Assembly: GCF_002019735.1 (NCBI RefSeq)
Contig: NZ_KV917378.1
Location: 310,001 to 374,000, forward strand
DNA: 64,000 nt
From: Salipaludibacillus agaradhaerens
GTDB lineage: Bacteria; Bacillota; Bacilli; Bacillales; Salisediminibacteriaceae
Direction of reading: 5' to 3'
Within the stretch, counting starts at the first letter, position 1. Each line of letters opens with the position of its first letter. The position numbers were made by a program, and so were the translations under genes. This document shows, piece by piece, positions 9,857-19,888 of the stretch. The notes under the pieces were generated by a model. The model was not told the DNA's origin and did not search any database. It worked only from the letters and a program-made list of their open reading frames with translations.

Positions 9857-10423
9857 ATGTCAGAGAAAGAAGTACAGTTTAGAGAGATTGTAACGAAGGC
9901 TGTCTGCGGAAAAGGCCGTAAATTTTCCGAAACAAAGCATACGATTACACCGGAAGATCAGCCGGCGAGTATTTTAGGCTGCTGGATCATTAACCACAAA
10001 TATACGTCAGCAAAAAAGGGAGATGCTGTGGAGATCTCAGGGAATTACGATATTAACATTTGGTATTCCTATTCTGGCAACACTAAAACAAATGTCGCTA
10101 CAGAAACAGTGGCTTATTCAGATGTCATTCCACTAGTGATGCAAGAAAGTGATATTCTTTCCGAAGACCTGGAAGTAATCGCCCGGGCTATTCAGCAGCC
10201 TAATACATTGGAGGCCTTAATTGCATCAAATGGAAGGGACGTTGACGTTCAAGTAGAAAGGGAATTCCTTGTAGAAGTGATAGGAGAAACAAAGATGGCT
10301 GTTCAAGTTAACCCAGAAGGTACATCAGATGAATGGGACGAAGAACTTTGGGAAAAAACGATAGAAGATGAAGAATTCGAAGATCTTGATCCGAATTTTC
10401 TCACTGGGGAAATTGAAGAATAA
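9857..10423 (+). CDS. cotE: Outer spore coat morphogenetic protein CotE
   Basis: CotE directs assembly of the outer coat around the forespore and is made in the mother cell. The 188-residue product carries the conserved N-terminal region (QFREIVTKAVCGKGRKFS, then ILGCWIINHKY) and the very acidic C-terminal tail (about 155-188) typical of the family. I choose ATG 9857 rather than the TTG one codon earlier because GAGGAGGG (9843-9850) is then ideally spaced. It follows ymcA and precedes mutS exactly as in B. subtilis. It has its own terminator. A possible SigE-type CATACGAT lies upstream at 9777-9784, consistent with mother-cell expression, but this match is weak. Confidence 0.95.
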   Translation: MSEKEVQFREIVTKAVCGKGRKFSETKHTITPEDQPASILGCWIINHKYTSAKKGDAVEISGNYDINIWYSYSGNTKTNVATETVAYSDVIPLVMQESDILSEDLEVIARAIQQPNTLEALIASNGRDVDVQVEREFLVEVIGETKMAVQVNPEGTSDEWDEELWEKTIEDEEFEDLDPNFLTGEIEE

Positions 10424-10436
10424 TAGCTCTTAGTTA

Positions 10437-10473
10437 GCAACACTTGCCATCTTAAGCAGGTGTTGCTTTTATT
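10437..10473 (+). terminator. Terminator of cotE
   Basis: An 11-base stem (GCAACACTTGC, GCAGGTGTTGC, one G-T pair) with an 8-base loop is followed by TTTTATT. Confidence 0.9.
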
Positions 10474-10727
10474 ATGTGAAAATAGTTTTATGAGATATGA
10501 CAGGCAAGTTTTAAAAGTAAACTGGTATAATAACCTTCTGTACATTAGTGAAGATATTTCTAGTGTATAATATTTGTTTAGTAATCTTTATGTCCTAAGT
10601 TGAGGAAAAGGTGATAAGAGACTTTATTCTATTTAAGCGCAGAAACATTAAAACAAAGCGTCCTGTATGTTATAATGAATCCGTATAAAAAGCAGAAAAC
10701 TTGATGATGTGAAAGTGGATGATAATG

Positions 10728-13364
10728 ATGGCTGCAACAACGCCGATGATGGAGCAATATTTAAGAATTAAGGCGGATTACGAAGATGCCTTTTTATTTT
10801 TTCGCTTAGGTGATTTTTATGAAATGTTTTATGATGATGCAAAAAAAGCTGCAAAAGAATTAGAAATTACGTTAACAGCTCGGGGAAAAGGGGAAGACCG
10901 TATCCCAATGTGTGGTGTTCCCTACCATTCAGCCGAGCATTACATAGCTCAGTTGATTGAAAAAGGCTACAAAGTGGCCATTTGTGAACAAACAGAAGAC
11001 CCAGCAATGGCAAAAGGTGTGGTTAGACGAGAAGTGGTTCAAATTATTACACCGGGCACTGTTATGGAAGGACAAGCCATTCATGATAATGAGAACAATT
11101 ATCTTCTTTCAATAACGCCATTTGAAGGAGAAGAGATAGGCTTAGCAGCGGTTGATATGACGACAGGTGAATTTAAGGTGACAATTCTAACCGATTTTGA
11201 GGAACTGATCAATGAAATGACCGGGTACCGCCCAAAGGAAGTGATTATTCCTAGTAGCTTAGACGTGGAAAAGCAACAAACCTTTGAGGCGAGATTGAAG
11301 GTGACGCTCTCTTATGAAGATCATACTGAACCGGTTACTGAAGCTGTTGCTCTAGTAGAGACGCTATCAGAGGGGAAAATTAAAGAAACGTGTTATCAGC
11401 TCATTCGTTATTTACAGCGAACGACAAAGCGTTCACTCGAGCATTTACAACAAGCTGTCTATTATTTGCCGCAAGAATACATGTCTATGGATGCTCATTC
11501 AAAGCGAAATCTTGAGCTCGTGGAAACGTTAATTGACAAAAAGAAGCAAGGGTCGTTGTTATGGGTGTTAGATCAAACAGAAACGGCTATGGGTGCCCGT
11601 ATGCTCAAGCAATGGATTGAACGCCCCCTGCTAAATAAGCAAACGATAGAAAATAGGCATGAGCTCGTGGATAAGTTAATTCAGCATTTTTTTCAGCGGG
11701 AATCCTTACAAGAGCAGTTGCAAGGAGTCTACGATTTGGAGCGACTGTCAGGCCGTGTGGCATTTGGAAATGTGAATGGAAGGGATCTTATTCAACTAAA
11801 AAAATCCCTTGAAAAAATACCAGAGATCTTTAACACTTTGCATGAACTAAACAGCTCTTATGCCAACTCGCTAATGCAGAACATCAGTGATTGTAGTGAG
11901 TTACGAGACCTTCTTGAAACGAGTATAGAAGAAAATTGTCCTGTGAGTATAACAGAGGGTGGTATCATTAAAGATCGCTATTCTGATCAACTTGATGATT
12001 ACAGAGATGCGATGAGGAACGGTAAAGCGTGGATAGCAGCCCTTGAAAAGCAAGAGAAAGAAATTACTGGCATCAGGTCACTAAAAGTAGGATTTAACAA
12101 AGTGTTTGGTTATTATATAGAAGTCACAAAGGCTAATCTATCACAATTGCCTGAAGGTCGCTATGAGCGGAAACAAACATTAACGAATGCAGAACGTTTT
12201 ATTACGGAGGATTTAAAAGAAAAAGAAGCTCTTATTTTAGAAGCCGAAGAAAAGAGCGGTAAATTAGAGTATGAATTATTTATGGCTATTCGTGAACAAG
12301 TCAAAGCGTTTATTCGCCCGTTGCAACAGCTGGCAAATGTCATTAGTATTTTTGACGTTCTACAGAGTTTTGCAGAAGTTGCAGAGAGGCACCGATACGT
12401 GAAACCAGAATTAAAGCCTGCTGGAAATGTGGACATCCGTGAAGGGAGGCATCCAGTTGTAGAAAAAATGATTGATGAAGGGGACTATGTGGCAAACGAT
12501 ATCGTGCTAGGAGACGACCGGGAGTTACTTTTAATTACCGGACCTAACATGGCTGGTAAAAGTACGTATATGCGCCAATTAGCGTTAATCTCTGTCATGG
12601 CTCAAACAGGTTGCTATGTACCGGCTACGCATGCAGAGTTACCTATCTTTGATCAAATTTTTACGAGAATCGGTGCGGCAGATGACCTTGCTCACGGGCA
12701 AAGCACCTTCATGGTGGAAATGCTGGAAACAAAACATGCTGTTTCAAAGTCTACGAGAAATAGTTTAATTTTGTTAGATGAAATTGGACGGGGAACATCG
12801 ACGTATGATGGCATGTCTCTGGCTCAGGCAATTATTGAATACATTCATGATGAGATCGGAGCAAAGACGTTATTTTCTACCCACTACCATGAACTGACAC
12901 ATTTGGAGAATGATTTACCGAAACTTAAAAATGTGCACGTATCAGCAAAAGAGGAAAACGGGACTGTCGTCTTTTTACATAAAGTTGTCGACGGTGCGGC
13001 TGATCGAAGTTACGGTATTTATGTAGCTGAACTAGCGGAGCTCCCCGATAAGTTGATTAACCGTGCTAAAGTTATTTTAGCTGAGTTTGAAAAAGAACAG
13101 TCAGATATACAAGCTCATCGGTTGAAGGTATCACATGAGGACAAAGAGAGCAGAACGTCTTTCTTTCAGACAGAAGCGACTAATCAGCCTACTCAATTAA
13201 GCTTGTTTCCAACCGATAGTGAAAAAACATCGGCTAAAAAAGACGCCTTAACAAAGACACAGAAAAAAGTGCTTGATGATTTAACAACCTTGAATTTACT
13301 TCATGTAAGTCCTATTGAAGCGATTCAACTACTTGATAAATTACAACGTAAACTCGGTCATTAA
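10728..13364 (+). CDS. mutS: DNA mismatch repair protein MutS
   Basis: Mismatch-recognition ATPase. From ATG 10728 the protein has 878 residues and the family N terminus MAATTPMMEQYLRIKADY. ATG 10719 or 10725 would add only one to three residues, and the ribosome site is weak (AAAGTGG). The mismatch-wedging F-x-E motif is F30-Y31-E32 in GDFYEMF. The Walker A loop is GPNMAGKST (605-613), followed by the Walker B motif LLDEIGRGTS and the signature HGQSTFMVEM. Near the C terminus QLSLF (823-827) is a perfect beta-clamp binding motif. TATAAT at 10671-10676 may be its -10 box. mutL follows after 17 bases, forming an operon. Confidence 0.97.
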   Translation: MAATTPMMEQYLRIKADYEDAFLFFRLGDFYEMFYDDAKKAAKELEITLTARGKGEDRIPMCGVPYHSAEHYIAQLIEKGYKVAICEQTEDPAMAKGVVRREVVQIITPGTVMEGQAIHDNENNYLLSITPFEGEEIGLAAVDMTTGEFKVTILTDFEELINEMTGYRPKEVIIPSSLDVEKQQTFEARLKVTLSYEDHTEPVTEAVALVETLSEGKIKETCYQLIRYLQRTTKRSLEHLQQAVYYLPQEYMSMDAHSKRNLELVETLIDKKKQGSLLWVLDQTETAMGARMLKQWIERPLLNKQTIENRHELVDKLIQHFFQRESLQEQLQGVYDLERLSGRVAFGNVNGRDLIQLKKSLEKIPEIFNTLHELNSSYANSLMQNISDCSELRDLLETSIEENCPVSITEGGIIKDRYSDQLDDYRDAMRNGKAWIAALEKQEKEITGIRSLKVGFNKVFGYYIEVTKANLSQLPEGRYERKQTLTNAERFITEDLKEKEALILEAEEKSGKLEYELFMAIREQVKAFIRPLQQLANVISIFDVLQSFAEVAERHRYVKPELKPAGNVDIREGRHPVVEKMIDEGDYVANDIVLGDDRELLLITGPNMAGKSTYMRQLALISVMAQTGCYVPATHAELPIFDQIFTRIGAADDLAHGQSTFMVEMLETKHAVSKSTRNSLILLDEIGRGTSTYDGMSLAQAIIEYIHDEIGAKTLFSTHYHELTHLENDLPKLKNVHVSAKEENGTVVFLHKVVDGAADRSYGIYVAELAELPDKLINRAKVILAEFEKEQSDIQAHRLKVSHEDKESRTSFFQTEATNQPTQLSLFPTDSEKTSAKKDALTKTQKKVLDDLTTLNLLHVSPIEAIQLLDKLQRKLGH

Positions 13365-13381
13365 AGTAAGGAGGTGAGAAC

Positions 13382-15307
13382 GTGGCTAAAATATTTCAAT
13401 TGAATGATCATTTGTCCAACAAAATAGCAGCGGGGGAAGTGGTTGAACGCCCAGCTTCAGTCGTAAAAGAACTTGTGGAAAATGCGATAGATGCCAATAG
13501 TCGTGTGATTCGTGTGGATGTGGAAGAAGGGGGCCTTACATCGATACGGGTTCTTGATGATGGGGATGGCATTGAAAGTGATGATTTAGAAACAGCTTTT
13601 GACAGGCATGCTACAAGTAAAATTAAATACGATCAAGATTTGTTCCGTATCAAAACACTCGGCTTTCGAGGAGAAGCGCTCCCTAGTATCGCCTCTGTGT
13701 CTAAACTTCTGATCAAGACGAGTACAGGCCATCAAGAAGGTTATGAAATGGCGCTTGAAGGGGGACGTATCACACATCGGAACTCAACAGCTCCCCGTAA
13801 AGGCACAGAGGTTGTTGTCTCGGATTTATTTTTTAATACGCCAGCTCGGTTAAAATATTTAAAAACCATCCATACAGAACTTGGACACATATCAGATGTA
13901 TTAAATCGTATGGCCCTTTCTCACCCTGATGTGTCATTTATTTTAACTCATAATGAAAAAATGTTACTTCAAACAATGGGGAATGGGGATCTAAAGCGCG
14001 TAATAGCTGCCATATACGGCTCGTCTGTAGCTAAAAAGCTCATCGAAGTCTCCGCTGAATCACTTGATTTTACAGTGAAAGGCTTTATTGCAAAGCCCGA
14101 AATTACGCGATCTAACAGATCGTACATGTCCACAATCTTGAATGGACGCTATGTGAGAAATTATCCGCTTATGAAATCAATTCAACAAGGTTATCATACA
14201 CTTTTGCCTATTGGCAAATTCCCTTTAGCAGTGTTACACATTGATATGAATCCAATTCTATTGGATGTGAATGTTCATCCTTCTAAGCTTGAAGTGCGAA
14301 TTAGTAAAGAGGCGCAGCTGCAAGAGTTGGTAGCCACGATGATTCAAGATGCTTTTAAACAGGTACAGCTCATTCCAGATATGTCGAAGCCAGCGCGAGT
14401 ATCCCACCCAAAAACTGAACAAGTACCGTTCGTTTTTGAGCATGATATAAAAGGTCAAGAGGTAATGCCTGCTGAAGAAAAAATAGAGGGACGTTCCTTA
14501 ATAGATGACGACCAAACTGACATGGACACTGCAATGACCATTCATGAAACACCTGCATCACGACATGATACAGGGATAACAGATACACGATATATTATTC
14601 CTGATGAAAGCGTTGAAGAAAAGCAGGCGGGGCATCTTACTGACAATGAAGAAGGAAATGAGGAAAAGTCTTCCGAGTCTCTGTTATCTCCTGTGAATGA
14701 GGCAACAGATAACACGTCTGCTGCTGATGTGCCGGTCCTTTATCCGATCGGTCAATTGCATGGTACGTATATTCTCGCGCAAAATGATCAAGGCTTATAT
14801 ATGATCGATCAACACGCCGCGCAAGAACGAATTAAATACGAGTATTTTCGCGATAAACTTACTGATGCAGATACTAGGGTGCAAGACTTACTGGTACCAT
14901 TGACGTTTGAAATGACGGCGGCCGAAGAAGCGTTAATTAATGAGCACCATCATGTATTAGAACAAGTCGGTCTTTTCTTAGAACCTTTTGGAACGAAAAC
15001 GTATATCGTTAGATCCTGTCCTGTTTGGTTTCCTGAAGGACAGGAAGAGGAAATAATAGCTGATATGCTAGAACAGTTAAAAAATGAGCGGACGATTCAA
15101 ATTGGGAAATTAAGAGAGGAAGCGGCTATTTTGATGTCGTGTAAAGCAGCTATAAAAGCAAATCGACATTTAACAAAGGATGAGATGTTTCAACTCCTTG
15201 AAACCTTACGTACGTGTCATGAACCGTACACGTGCCCGCATGGCCGCCCAATTATTATACACTACTCCACTTATGAAATCGAACGACTGTTTAAACGAAT
15301 TATGTAA
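13382..15307 (+). CDS. mutL: DNA mismatch repair protein MutL (endonuclease type)
   Basis: GHKL-ATPase that acts after MutS and nicks the daughter strand. The N-terminal ATPase motifs are intact: the E-x2-N helix [17 protein letters not shown] and [11 protein letters not shown] poorly conserved acidic linker spans about residues 330-450. The C-terminal endonuclease domain has all three metal-site motifs: [12 protein letters not shown] from D476, SCKAAIKAN and CPHGRP. This matches organisms without MutH. The GTG start at 13382 lies seven bases after AAGGAGGTG. Length 641 is typical. Co-transcribed with mutS. Confidence 0.97.
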   Translation: MAKIFQLNDHLSNKIAAGEVVERPASVVKELVENAIDANSRVIRVDVEEGGLTSIRVLDDGDGIESDDLETAFDRHATSKIKYDQDLFRIKTLGFRGEALPSIASVSKLLIKTSTGHQEGYEMALEGGRITHRNSTAPRKGTEVVVSDLFFNTPARLKYLKTIHTELGHISDVLNRMALSHPDVSFILTHNEKMLLQTMGNGDLKRVIAAIYGSSVAKKLIEVSAESLDFTVKGFIAKPEITRSNRSYMSTILNGRYVRNYPLMKSIQQGYHTLLPIGKFPLAVLHIDMNPILLDVNVHPSKLEVRISKEAQLQELVATMIQDAFKQVQLIPDMSKPARVSHPKTEQVPFVFEHDIKGQEVMPAEEKIEGRSLIDDDQTDMDTAMTIHETPASRHDTGITDTRYIIPDESVEEKQAGHLTDNEEGNEEKSSESLLSPVNEATDNTSAADVPVLYPIGQLHGTYILAQNDQGLYMIDQHAAQERIKYEYFRDKLTDADTRVQDLLVPLTFEMTAAEEALINEHHHVLEQVGLFLEPFGTKTYIVRSCPVWFPEGQEEEIIADMLEQLKNERTIQIGKLREEAAILMSCKAAIKANRHLTKDEMFQLLETLRTCHEPYTCPHGRPIIIHYSTYEIERLFKRIM

Positions 15308-15328
15308 TTAAATGTGAAAGGTACAATT

Positions 15329-16129
15329 ATGACTCTAAAAGGTATTGTAACAACATCGGGGCGAACATCTCACAAAGTTATGGTAAAAGCGGAAAGAATT
15401 GCGAATGAGTGGGGGCTTCCGTTCGAAAGACGTCATAAACGGTCCATTAACTTATTAAAAACGACCTTTAACACGACGATTTATGTCGTTTCAAATGAGC
15501 GTATAGAAGCTTACCACCCACATGCTGATGACCCATTGTTTTTTCATCCGAATAATGCCATGTTTAGGGCTAAACATTGGATGAAACATGGAAGCGATCC
15601 TTTAATTGATGCTTGTCACCTTCAAAAAGGTGATCATGTTGTTGATGCTACGTTGGGATTGGGGGCTGACGCCCAACTGGCCAGCATGGCCGTTGGTGCA
15701 TCTGGTAAAGTGATAGCACTGGAGGCGTCACAGGTGATTTCTCTTATTGTGAAAGAGGGGTTCTCGTCATATATGTCATCTTTTATGCCCCTGAATGATG
15801 CGATGAGACGGATTACGGTTTTACACTGCTCCCATTTAGAGTGGTTACTCAAGCAACCTGATGATAGTGTAGACGTGGTATATTTTGACCCCATGTTTGA
15901 GTACAAAGTAAATGATGCAGCCGGTATTAGCCCTTTACGCACGTATGCTAATTATGATTCATTAACGCATACTGTTATACGGGAAGCCGTGAGGGTTGCG
16001 CGAAAAAGAGTCATCTTAAAGGATCACTTTCGAAGCGAGCGGTTTGAAGCGTTCGGGTTCAATGTGCAGAAGCGACCATCTGCCACGTATCAATTTGGAA
16101 GTATTGAATGTCAAAAGAGAGTAGAGTGA
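15329..16129 (+). CDS. Class I SAM-dependent methyltransferase, RsmJ-like
   Basis: Putative methyltransferase of about 266 residues. The Rossmann fold begins with VVDATLGLGADAQLAS, the SAM-binding loop, and YFDPMFE is the catalytic loop. Both resemble the 16S rRNA m2G1516 methyltransferase RsmJ of proteobacteria (VVDATAGLGRDA, YLDPMFP) as I remember it. An extra N-terminal region (about 1-75; GRTSHKVMVKAERIANEWGLPFE) is shared with Bacillus relatives. I prefer ATG 15329, seven bases after AAAGGT, over GTG 15314. It lies between mutL and miaA in the same direction, and its end runs into the leader of miaA, so it is probably part of the mutSL-miaA-hfq transcript. An RNA substrate would suit that setting but is not shown. 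Confidence 0.75.
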   Translation: MTLKGIVTTSGRTSHKVMVKAERIANEWGLPFERRHKRSINLLKTTFNTTIYVVSNERIEAYHPHADDPLFFHPNNAMFRAKHWMKHGSDPLIDACHLQKGDHVVDATLGLGADAQLASMAVGASGKVIALEASQVISLIVKEGFSSYMSSFMPLNDAMRRITVLHCSHLEWLLKQPDDSVDVVYFDPMFEYKVNDAAGISPLRTYANYDSLTHTVIREAVRVARKRVILKDHFRSERFEAFGFNVQKRPSATYQFGSIECQKRVE

Positions 16130-16134
16130 AAGAC

Positions 16135-17064
16135 ATGACAAATCACAAGCCACTAGTTGTCATTGTAGGCCCAACTGCTGTAGGAAAGACAGCCCTAAGT
16201 ATTCGATTAGCAAAAAAATTTCATGGCGAAATCGTCAGTGGTGACTCTATGCAAGTTTATCGAGGAATGGATATTGGAACAGCTAAAATAATGCAGCAAG
16301 AAAGGGAGGGCATCCCACACCATATGATTGATATCGTTAATCCGGATGATTCCTTCTCAGTAGCTGATTTTCAAGCGGAAGCTAAACAGGTGATCAGTTC
16401 GCTTCATGCACAAAATAAACTGCCCCTTCTCGTAGGTGGGACAGGCCTCTATGTCAATGCTGTTATGTATAATTATCACTTTACTGAAGCGCAGGGAGAC
16501 CCTGTTTTCAGAGAAGAGATGGAGATGTATGCACAGCAATATGGTAAAGAGGCTTTACATAATAAACTTCAAAAGATAGACCCTGCTAGTTATCAAGAGT
16601 TACATCCAAATAATGTAAGGCGAGTGATAAGAGCTCTCGAAGTTTATCATCTAACAGGAAAGCCGCTCAGAGGAGATGAACAGACACCTTTGTCAAGTTC
16701 ATATATACCCATCGTTTTAGGCTTAACTATGGAACGAGAATTACTCTACGCTCGCATCAATGAACGCGTGGATATGATGGTTGAGAACGGTTTATTTAAA
16801 GAGGTAGAACAACTTTATAAGATGGGCTATCGTCATTATCAATCAATGCAAGCCATAGGCTATAAAGAAATTATGTCATATTTCACAGGTGAGTTAACTA
16901 AAGAGGCTGCTATCGATCTGTTAAAACGAAATTCTCGTCGTTTTGCTAAACGTCAATTAACATGGTTTAGAAATAAAATGTCGATTCATTGGTTTAATAT
17001 GACAGATGATAGGGAAAAAAGGGAAAAGGAAATTGAAGATTTTTTAGCAGGAAAGTTGTTATAA
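16135..17064 (+). CDS. miaA: tRNA dimethylallyltransferase
   Basis: Transfers a dimethylallyl group to A37 of tRNAs reading UNN codons, giving i6A for MiaB. The P-loop GPTAVGKT (12-19) is followed by SGDSMQVYRGMDIGTAK, the substrate-binding motif, then GGTGLYVNAVMY and RRVIRALEVYHLTGKP. The C-terminal region ends with FAKRQLTWFRNK, the tRNA-binding motif. ATG 16135 gives 309 residues and the family start MTNHKPLVVIVGPTAVGKT. An upstream in-frame ATG at 16108 would overlap the preceding methyltransferase gene and add nine atypical residues. hfq follows 44 bases later, as in many bacteria. Confidence 0.96.
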   Translation: MTNHKPLVVIVGPTAVGKTALSIRLAKKFHGEIVSGDSMQVYRGMDIGTAKIMQQEREGIPHHMIDIVNPDDSFSVADFQAEAKQVISSLHAQNKLPLLVGGTGLYVNAVMYNYHFTEAQGDPVFREEMEMYAQQYGKEALHNKLQKIDPASYQELHPNNVRRVIRALEVYHLTGKPLRGDEQTPLSSSYIPIVLGLTMERELLYARINERVDMMVENGLFKEVEQLYKMGYRHYQSMQAIGYKEIMSYFTGELTKEAAIDLLKRNSRRFAKRQLTWFRNKMSIHWFNMTDDREKREKEIEDFLAGKLL

Positions 17065-17108
17065 AGAGCGAATATAGTTATTAATGCGAGAAGAGGAGGC
17101 ACATAACA

Positions 17109-17345
17109 ATGAAACAACAATCTGTCAATATTCAAGATCAATTCTTAAACCAATTAAGGAAAGAAAACATTCCTGTGACTGTTTTCCTTTTGAATGGTTT
17201 TCAGCTTAGAGGACAGGTGAAAAGCTTTGATAATTTCACAGTCATTCTCGATACGGATGGCAAACAACAGCTTGTCTATAAACATGCAATCTCTACATTT
17301 TCACCACAACGTAATGTTCAATTAAACCAAGACAATAAGTCATAG
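17109..17345 (+). CDS. hfq: RNA chaperone Hfq
   Basis: Hexameric Sm-like RNA chaperone, 78 residues. The Sm1 motif ([27 protein letters not shown]) and Sm2 motif ([10 protein letters not shown]) are complete, including the YKHA that lines the poly-U-binding proximal face. GAGGAGG precedes the ATG. Like other Bacillus Hfq proteins it lacks the long C-terminal tail of enteric Hfq. It closes the miaA operon and is followed immediately by a hairpin terminator. Confidence 0.96.
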   Translation: MKQQSVNIQDQFLNQLRKENIPVTVFLLNGFQLRGQVKSFDNFTVILDTDGKQQLVYKHAISTFSPQRNVQLNQDNKS

Positions 17346-17382
17346 AAAGTCCGGCCATGTGCCGGACTTTCTTACCCTTTCA
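17346..17382 (+). terminator. Terminator of hfq
   Basis: A perfect 10-bp stem AAAGTCCGGC/GCCGGACTTT with a 5-base loop begins right at the hfq stop. The tract after it (CTTACCCTTTC) is only moderately T-rich. Confidence 0.75.
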
Positions 17383-17618
17383 TCCTCTCTTTTCAACTAA
17401 ACATTTTAAAGACTAAAGTGATAATGTATCGTATCTTAATGAAACACAAACTATTTTAAAGAACCATCTTGCTTGTTATTTTCCAAAGTGGATTGAATAG
17501 AGGCGTATAAAACCTGTATTTTACGTCTTTCTAGGCATTTGTCACACCTTTTTCACTGGTTGCGTATAGTAGTTGTGACAGGATGGTATCCACTATATTA
17601 TAAGAGGTGGTGACTTCA

Positions 17619-18569
17619 TTGGTTCAGTCTGCCAGATTAAATAAAAGAGGACAAATCAATGTGGTAATTAAATCAGAGAATAAGATAGCAACTGAAGGTC
17701 TTGTACAGCAGAGTGATCCCCCTGCTTTTAAAGGCCATAAGGAATACCACGCCATTATGAAAGAGTTTGATCGTTATGTAGGGTTAGATATGATGAAATC
17801 CTTTGTTCGTGAAATGTATGCGTGGCTTTATTTAAACACGATTAGAGAAGAGAAAGGATTAAAGACGAGTCGCCAAGCACTCCACATGGTTTTTAAAGGG
17901 AACCCTGGTACTGGGAAAACGACGGTAGCTAGGTTAATTGCTAAGCTTCTTAAAGATATGAATGTCCTTGAAAAAGGCCATCTCCTTGAAGTGGAGCGTG
18001 CGGATCTTGTTGGGGAGTATATTGGTCATACGGCCCAAAAAACTCGGGAGTTAGTTGAAAAAGCTATGGGAGGGATATTATTTGTTGATGAAGCCTATTC
18101 CCTTGCTCGTGGCGGTGAAAAAGATTTTGGCAAAGAAGCAATTGATACACTCGTGAAAGTCATGGAAGATCGTCAGCATAATTTTGTGCTAATTCTTGCC
18201 GGTTATCCAAAAGAGATGGATCATTTTTTACAACTAAACCCAGGCTTGCCGTCCAGATTCCCAATGGTAGTGACATTTCCGAATTATACATCAGCTGAAC
18301 TTTTAGAGATGTTACATCAGATGGCAAAAGAGAGAGACTATCACATTAGTCCAGGCGCTGTTGACTATATTCAAGAATTACTCATGATCTCTAAAGACTA
18401 TGAACGAAAGCATTTTAGTAACGGACGTTTTATAAGAAATCTGTTGGAAAAAGCCATTCGTATGCAGGCAGTAAGATTGATGCATCAAGACAGTTATAAT
18501 CAGGAAAGCTTATTAACACTTATGAAAGTAGATTTTACGAAGGCTTTTCAAAAAATAATGATAGAGTGA
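17619..18569 (+). CDS. spoVK: Stage V sporulation protein K (AAA ATPase)
   Basis: CbbX/SpoVK-type AAA+ ATPase needed for late spore maturation. The Walker A loop GNPGTGKT spans 94-101, Walker B is [16 protein letters not shown], and [11 protein letters not shown] contains the arginine-finger region. From the TTG at 17619 the 316-residue protein begins like B. subtilis SpoVK (...RGQINVVI against NGQINIIL). GAGGTGGTG lies at the right distance, so that TTG is chosen over the GTG at 17607, which is part of the ribosome site. It has its own upstream gap and sits between hfq and hflX as in B. subtilis. Confidence 0.94.
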   Translation: MVQSARLNKRGQINVVIKSENKIATEGLVQQSDPPAFKGHKEYHAIMKEFDRYVGLDMMKSFVREMYAWLYLNTIREEKGLKTSRQALHMVFKGNPGTGKTTVARLIAKLLKDMNVLEKGHLLEVERADLVGEYIGHTAQKTRELVEKAMGGILFVDEAYSLARGGEKDFGKEAIDTLVKVMEDRQHNFVLILAGYPKEMDHFLQLNPGLPSRFPMVVTFPNYTSAELLEMLHQMAKERDYHISPGAVDYIQELLMISKDYERKHFSNGRFIRNLLEKAIRMQAVRLMHQDSYNQESLLTLMKVDFTKAFQKIMIE

Positions 18570-18588
18570 TCGTGAAAGGAAGGTTTCC

Positions 18589-19860
18589 GTGAAAGAAAAT
18601 CGTTTAAACGTAGGAGAAGAATCTGTTGTTCTCGCTGGCGTGAGATTAAAATCTACAAATGAAGAGGATTTTCTATATCGTATGGAAGAGCTGGAAGCCT
18701 TGACAAAAACGGCAGGCGGATATGTAAAAGCTCAGCTGTTTCAAAGCTTAGAACATCCTCATACAGCTACCTATTTAGGAAAAGGGAAGGTAGAAGAACT
18801 GAAAGCACTCGTTGAAGAAAAAGAAGCTGACCTTGTTATTTTTAACGATGAGTTGTCCCCTTCTCAATTACGGAATTTATCAACACAAATTGATAGTCCT
18901 GTTATTGACCGAACACAACTTATTTTGGATATTTTTGCTAAAAGAGCTAGATCTAAAGAAGGGAAGCTTCAAGTAGAATTAGCTCAGTTAACGTATATTT
19001 TACCGAGACTAAGAGGGCAGGGGCATATATTGTCCCGCCTAGGGGGCGGGATTGGAACGAGGGGACCAGGGGAAACACAACTCGAAATAGATCAACGTCA
19101 TATAAGAACACGTATGGATGAATTAAGAGCCCAATTAGCCCAAATTGTCTCTCATCGTGAACGATATCGTGAACGCAGAAAGAAAAATCAAGCATTTCAA
19201 ATTTCCCTTGTAGGGTACACAAATGCGGGAAAGTCAACGTTACTTCATAAATTGTCCGATACCGATATTTATGTGGAAGATCAATTATTTGCTACGCTTG
19301 ATCCTACTACGAAAAAGCTTAAGCTTCCAGCTGGAATTGATATTCTTATGACAGATACAGTGGGGTTTATTCAAAAACTTCCAACAACGCTGATCGCTGC
19401 CTTTCGTTCAACCCTTGAGGAACTAAAAGAGGCGGATTTAATTTTACATGTGGTAGACAGTTCTCATGATGATTTTGTTAATCATGAGAAAACCGTTTAT
19501 CAATTAATAGATGACATGGATGCCAATCACATACCAGTTCTAACGGTATATAATAAAAGAGACCTTATTACCGATGACTTTATTGCAACTGGGCAAGGTC
19601 CTTCTATATTAATTAGTGCTCACAATAAATCAGATTTGGACAAGCTTAAACTTAAAATTCAAAGCGTGATGGAAGAACAATTCGTTCCTTATATGGTTTA
19701 TTTAAATGCAGACGAAGGAAAGTGGCTTCACCGGTTGCAGAGTGAAACAATTTTAGTGAAACAAACATTTAACGAGGAACGTGAACTCTATATCGTAGAA
19801 GGTTACGCGTCCTCTGAATCAGCTATTTACCATGAATTAGAAAAACGACATAACGACTAA
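18589..19860 (+). CDS. hflX: Ribosome-associated GTPase HflX
   Basis: GTPase that binds the 50S subunit and splits or rescues stalled ribosomes (ynbA in B. subtilis). The N-terminal HflX domain (about 1-165) ends in the glycine-rich linker [15 protein letters not shown]. The G domain has G1 GYTNAGKST (209-217), G3 DTVGFI and G4 NKRD. Length 423 is normal. The GTG at 18589 follows AAAGGAAGG (18575-18583). It begins 19 bases after the spoVK stop and is followed 28 bases later by ynbB, so spoVK-hflX-ynbB is likely one transcript. Confidence 0.95.
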   Translation: MKENRLNVGEESVVLAGVRLKSTNEEDFLYRMEELEALTKTAGGYVKAQLFQSLEHPHTATYLGKGKVEELKALVEEKEADLVIFNDELSPSQLRNLSTQIDSPVIDRTQLILDIFAKRARSKEGKLQVELAQLTYILPRLRGQGHILSRLGGGIGTRGPGETQLEIDQRHIRTRMDELRAQLAQIVSHRERYRERRKKNQAFQISLVGYTNAGKSTLLHKLSDTDIYVEDQLFATLDPTTKKLKLPAGIDILMTDTVGFIQKLPTTLIAAFRSTLEELKEADLILHVVDSSHDDFVNHEKTVYQLIDDMDANHIPVLTVYNKRDLITDDFIATGQGPSILISAHNKSDLDKLKLKIQSVMEEQFVPYMVYLNADEGKWLHRLQSETILVKQTFNEERELYIVEGYASSESAIYHELEKRHND

Positions 19861-19888
19861 TTTTAAAAAGGTGAGGTTTCAATACGTC

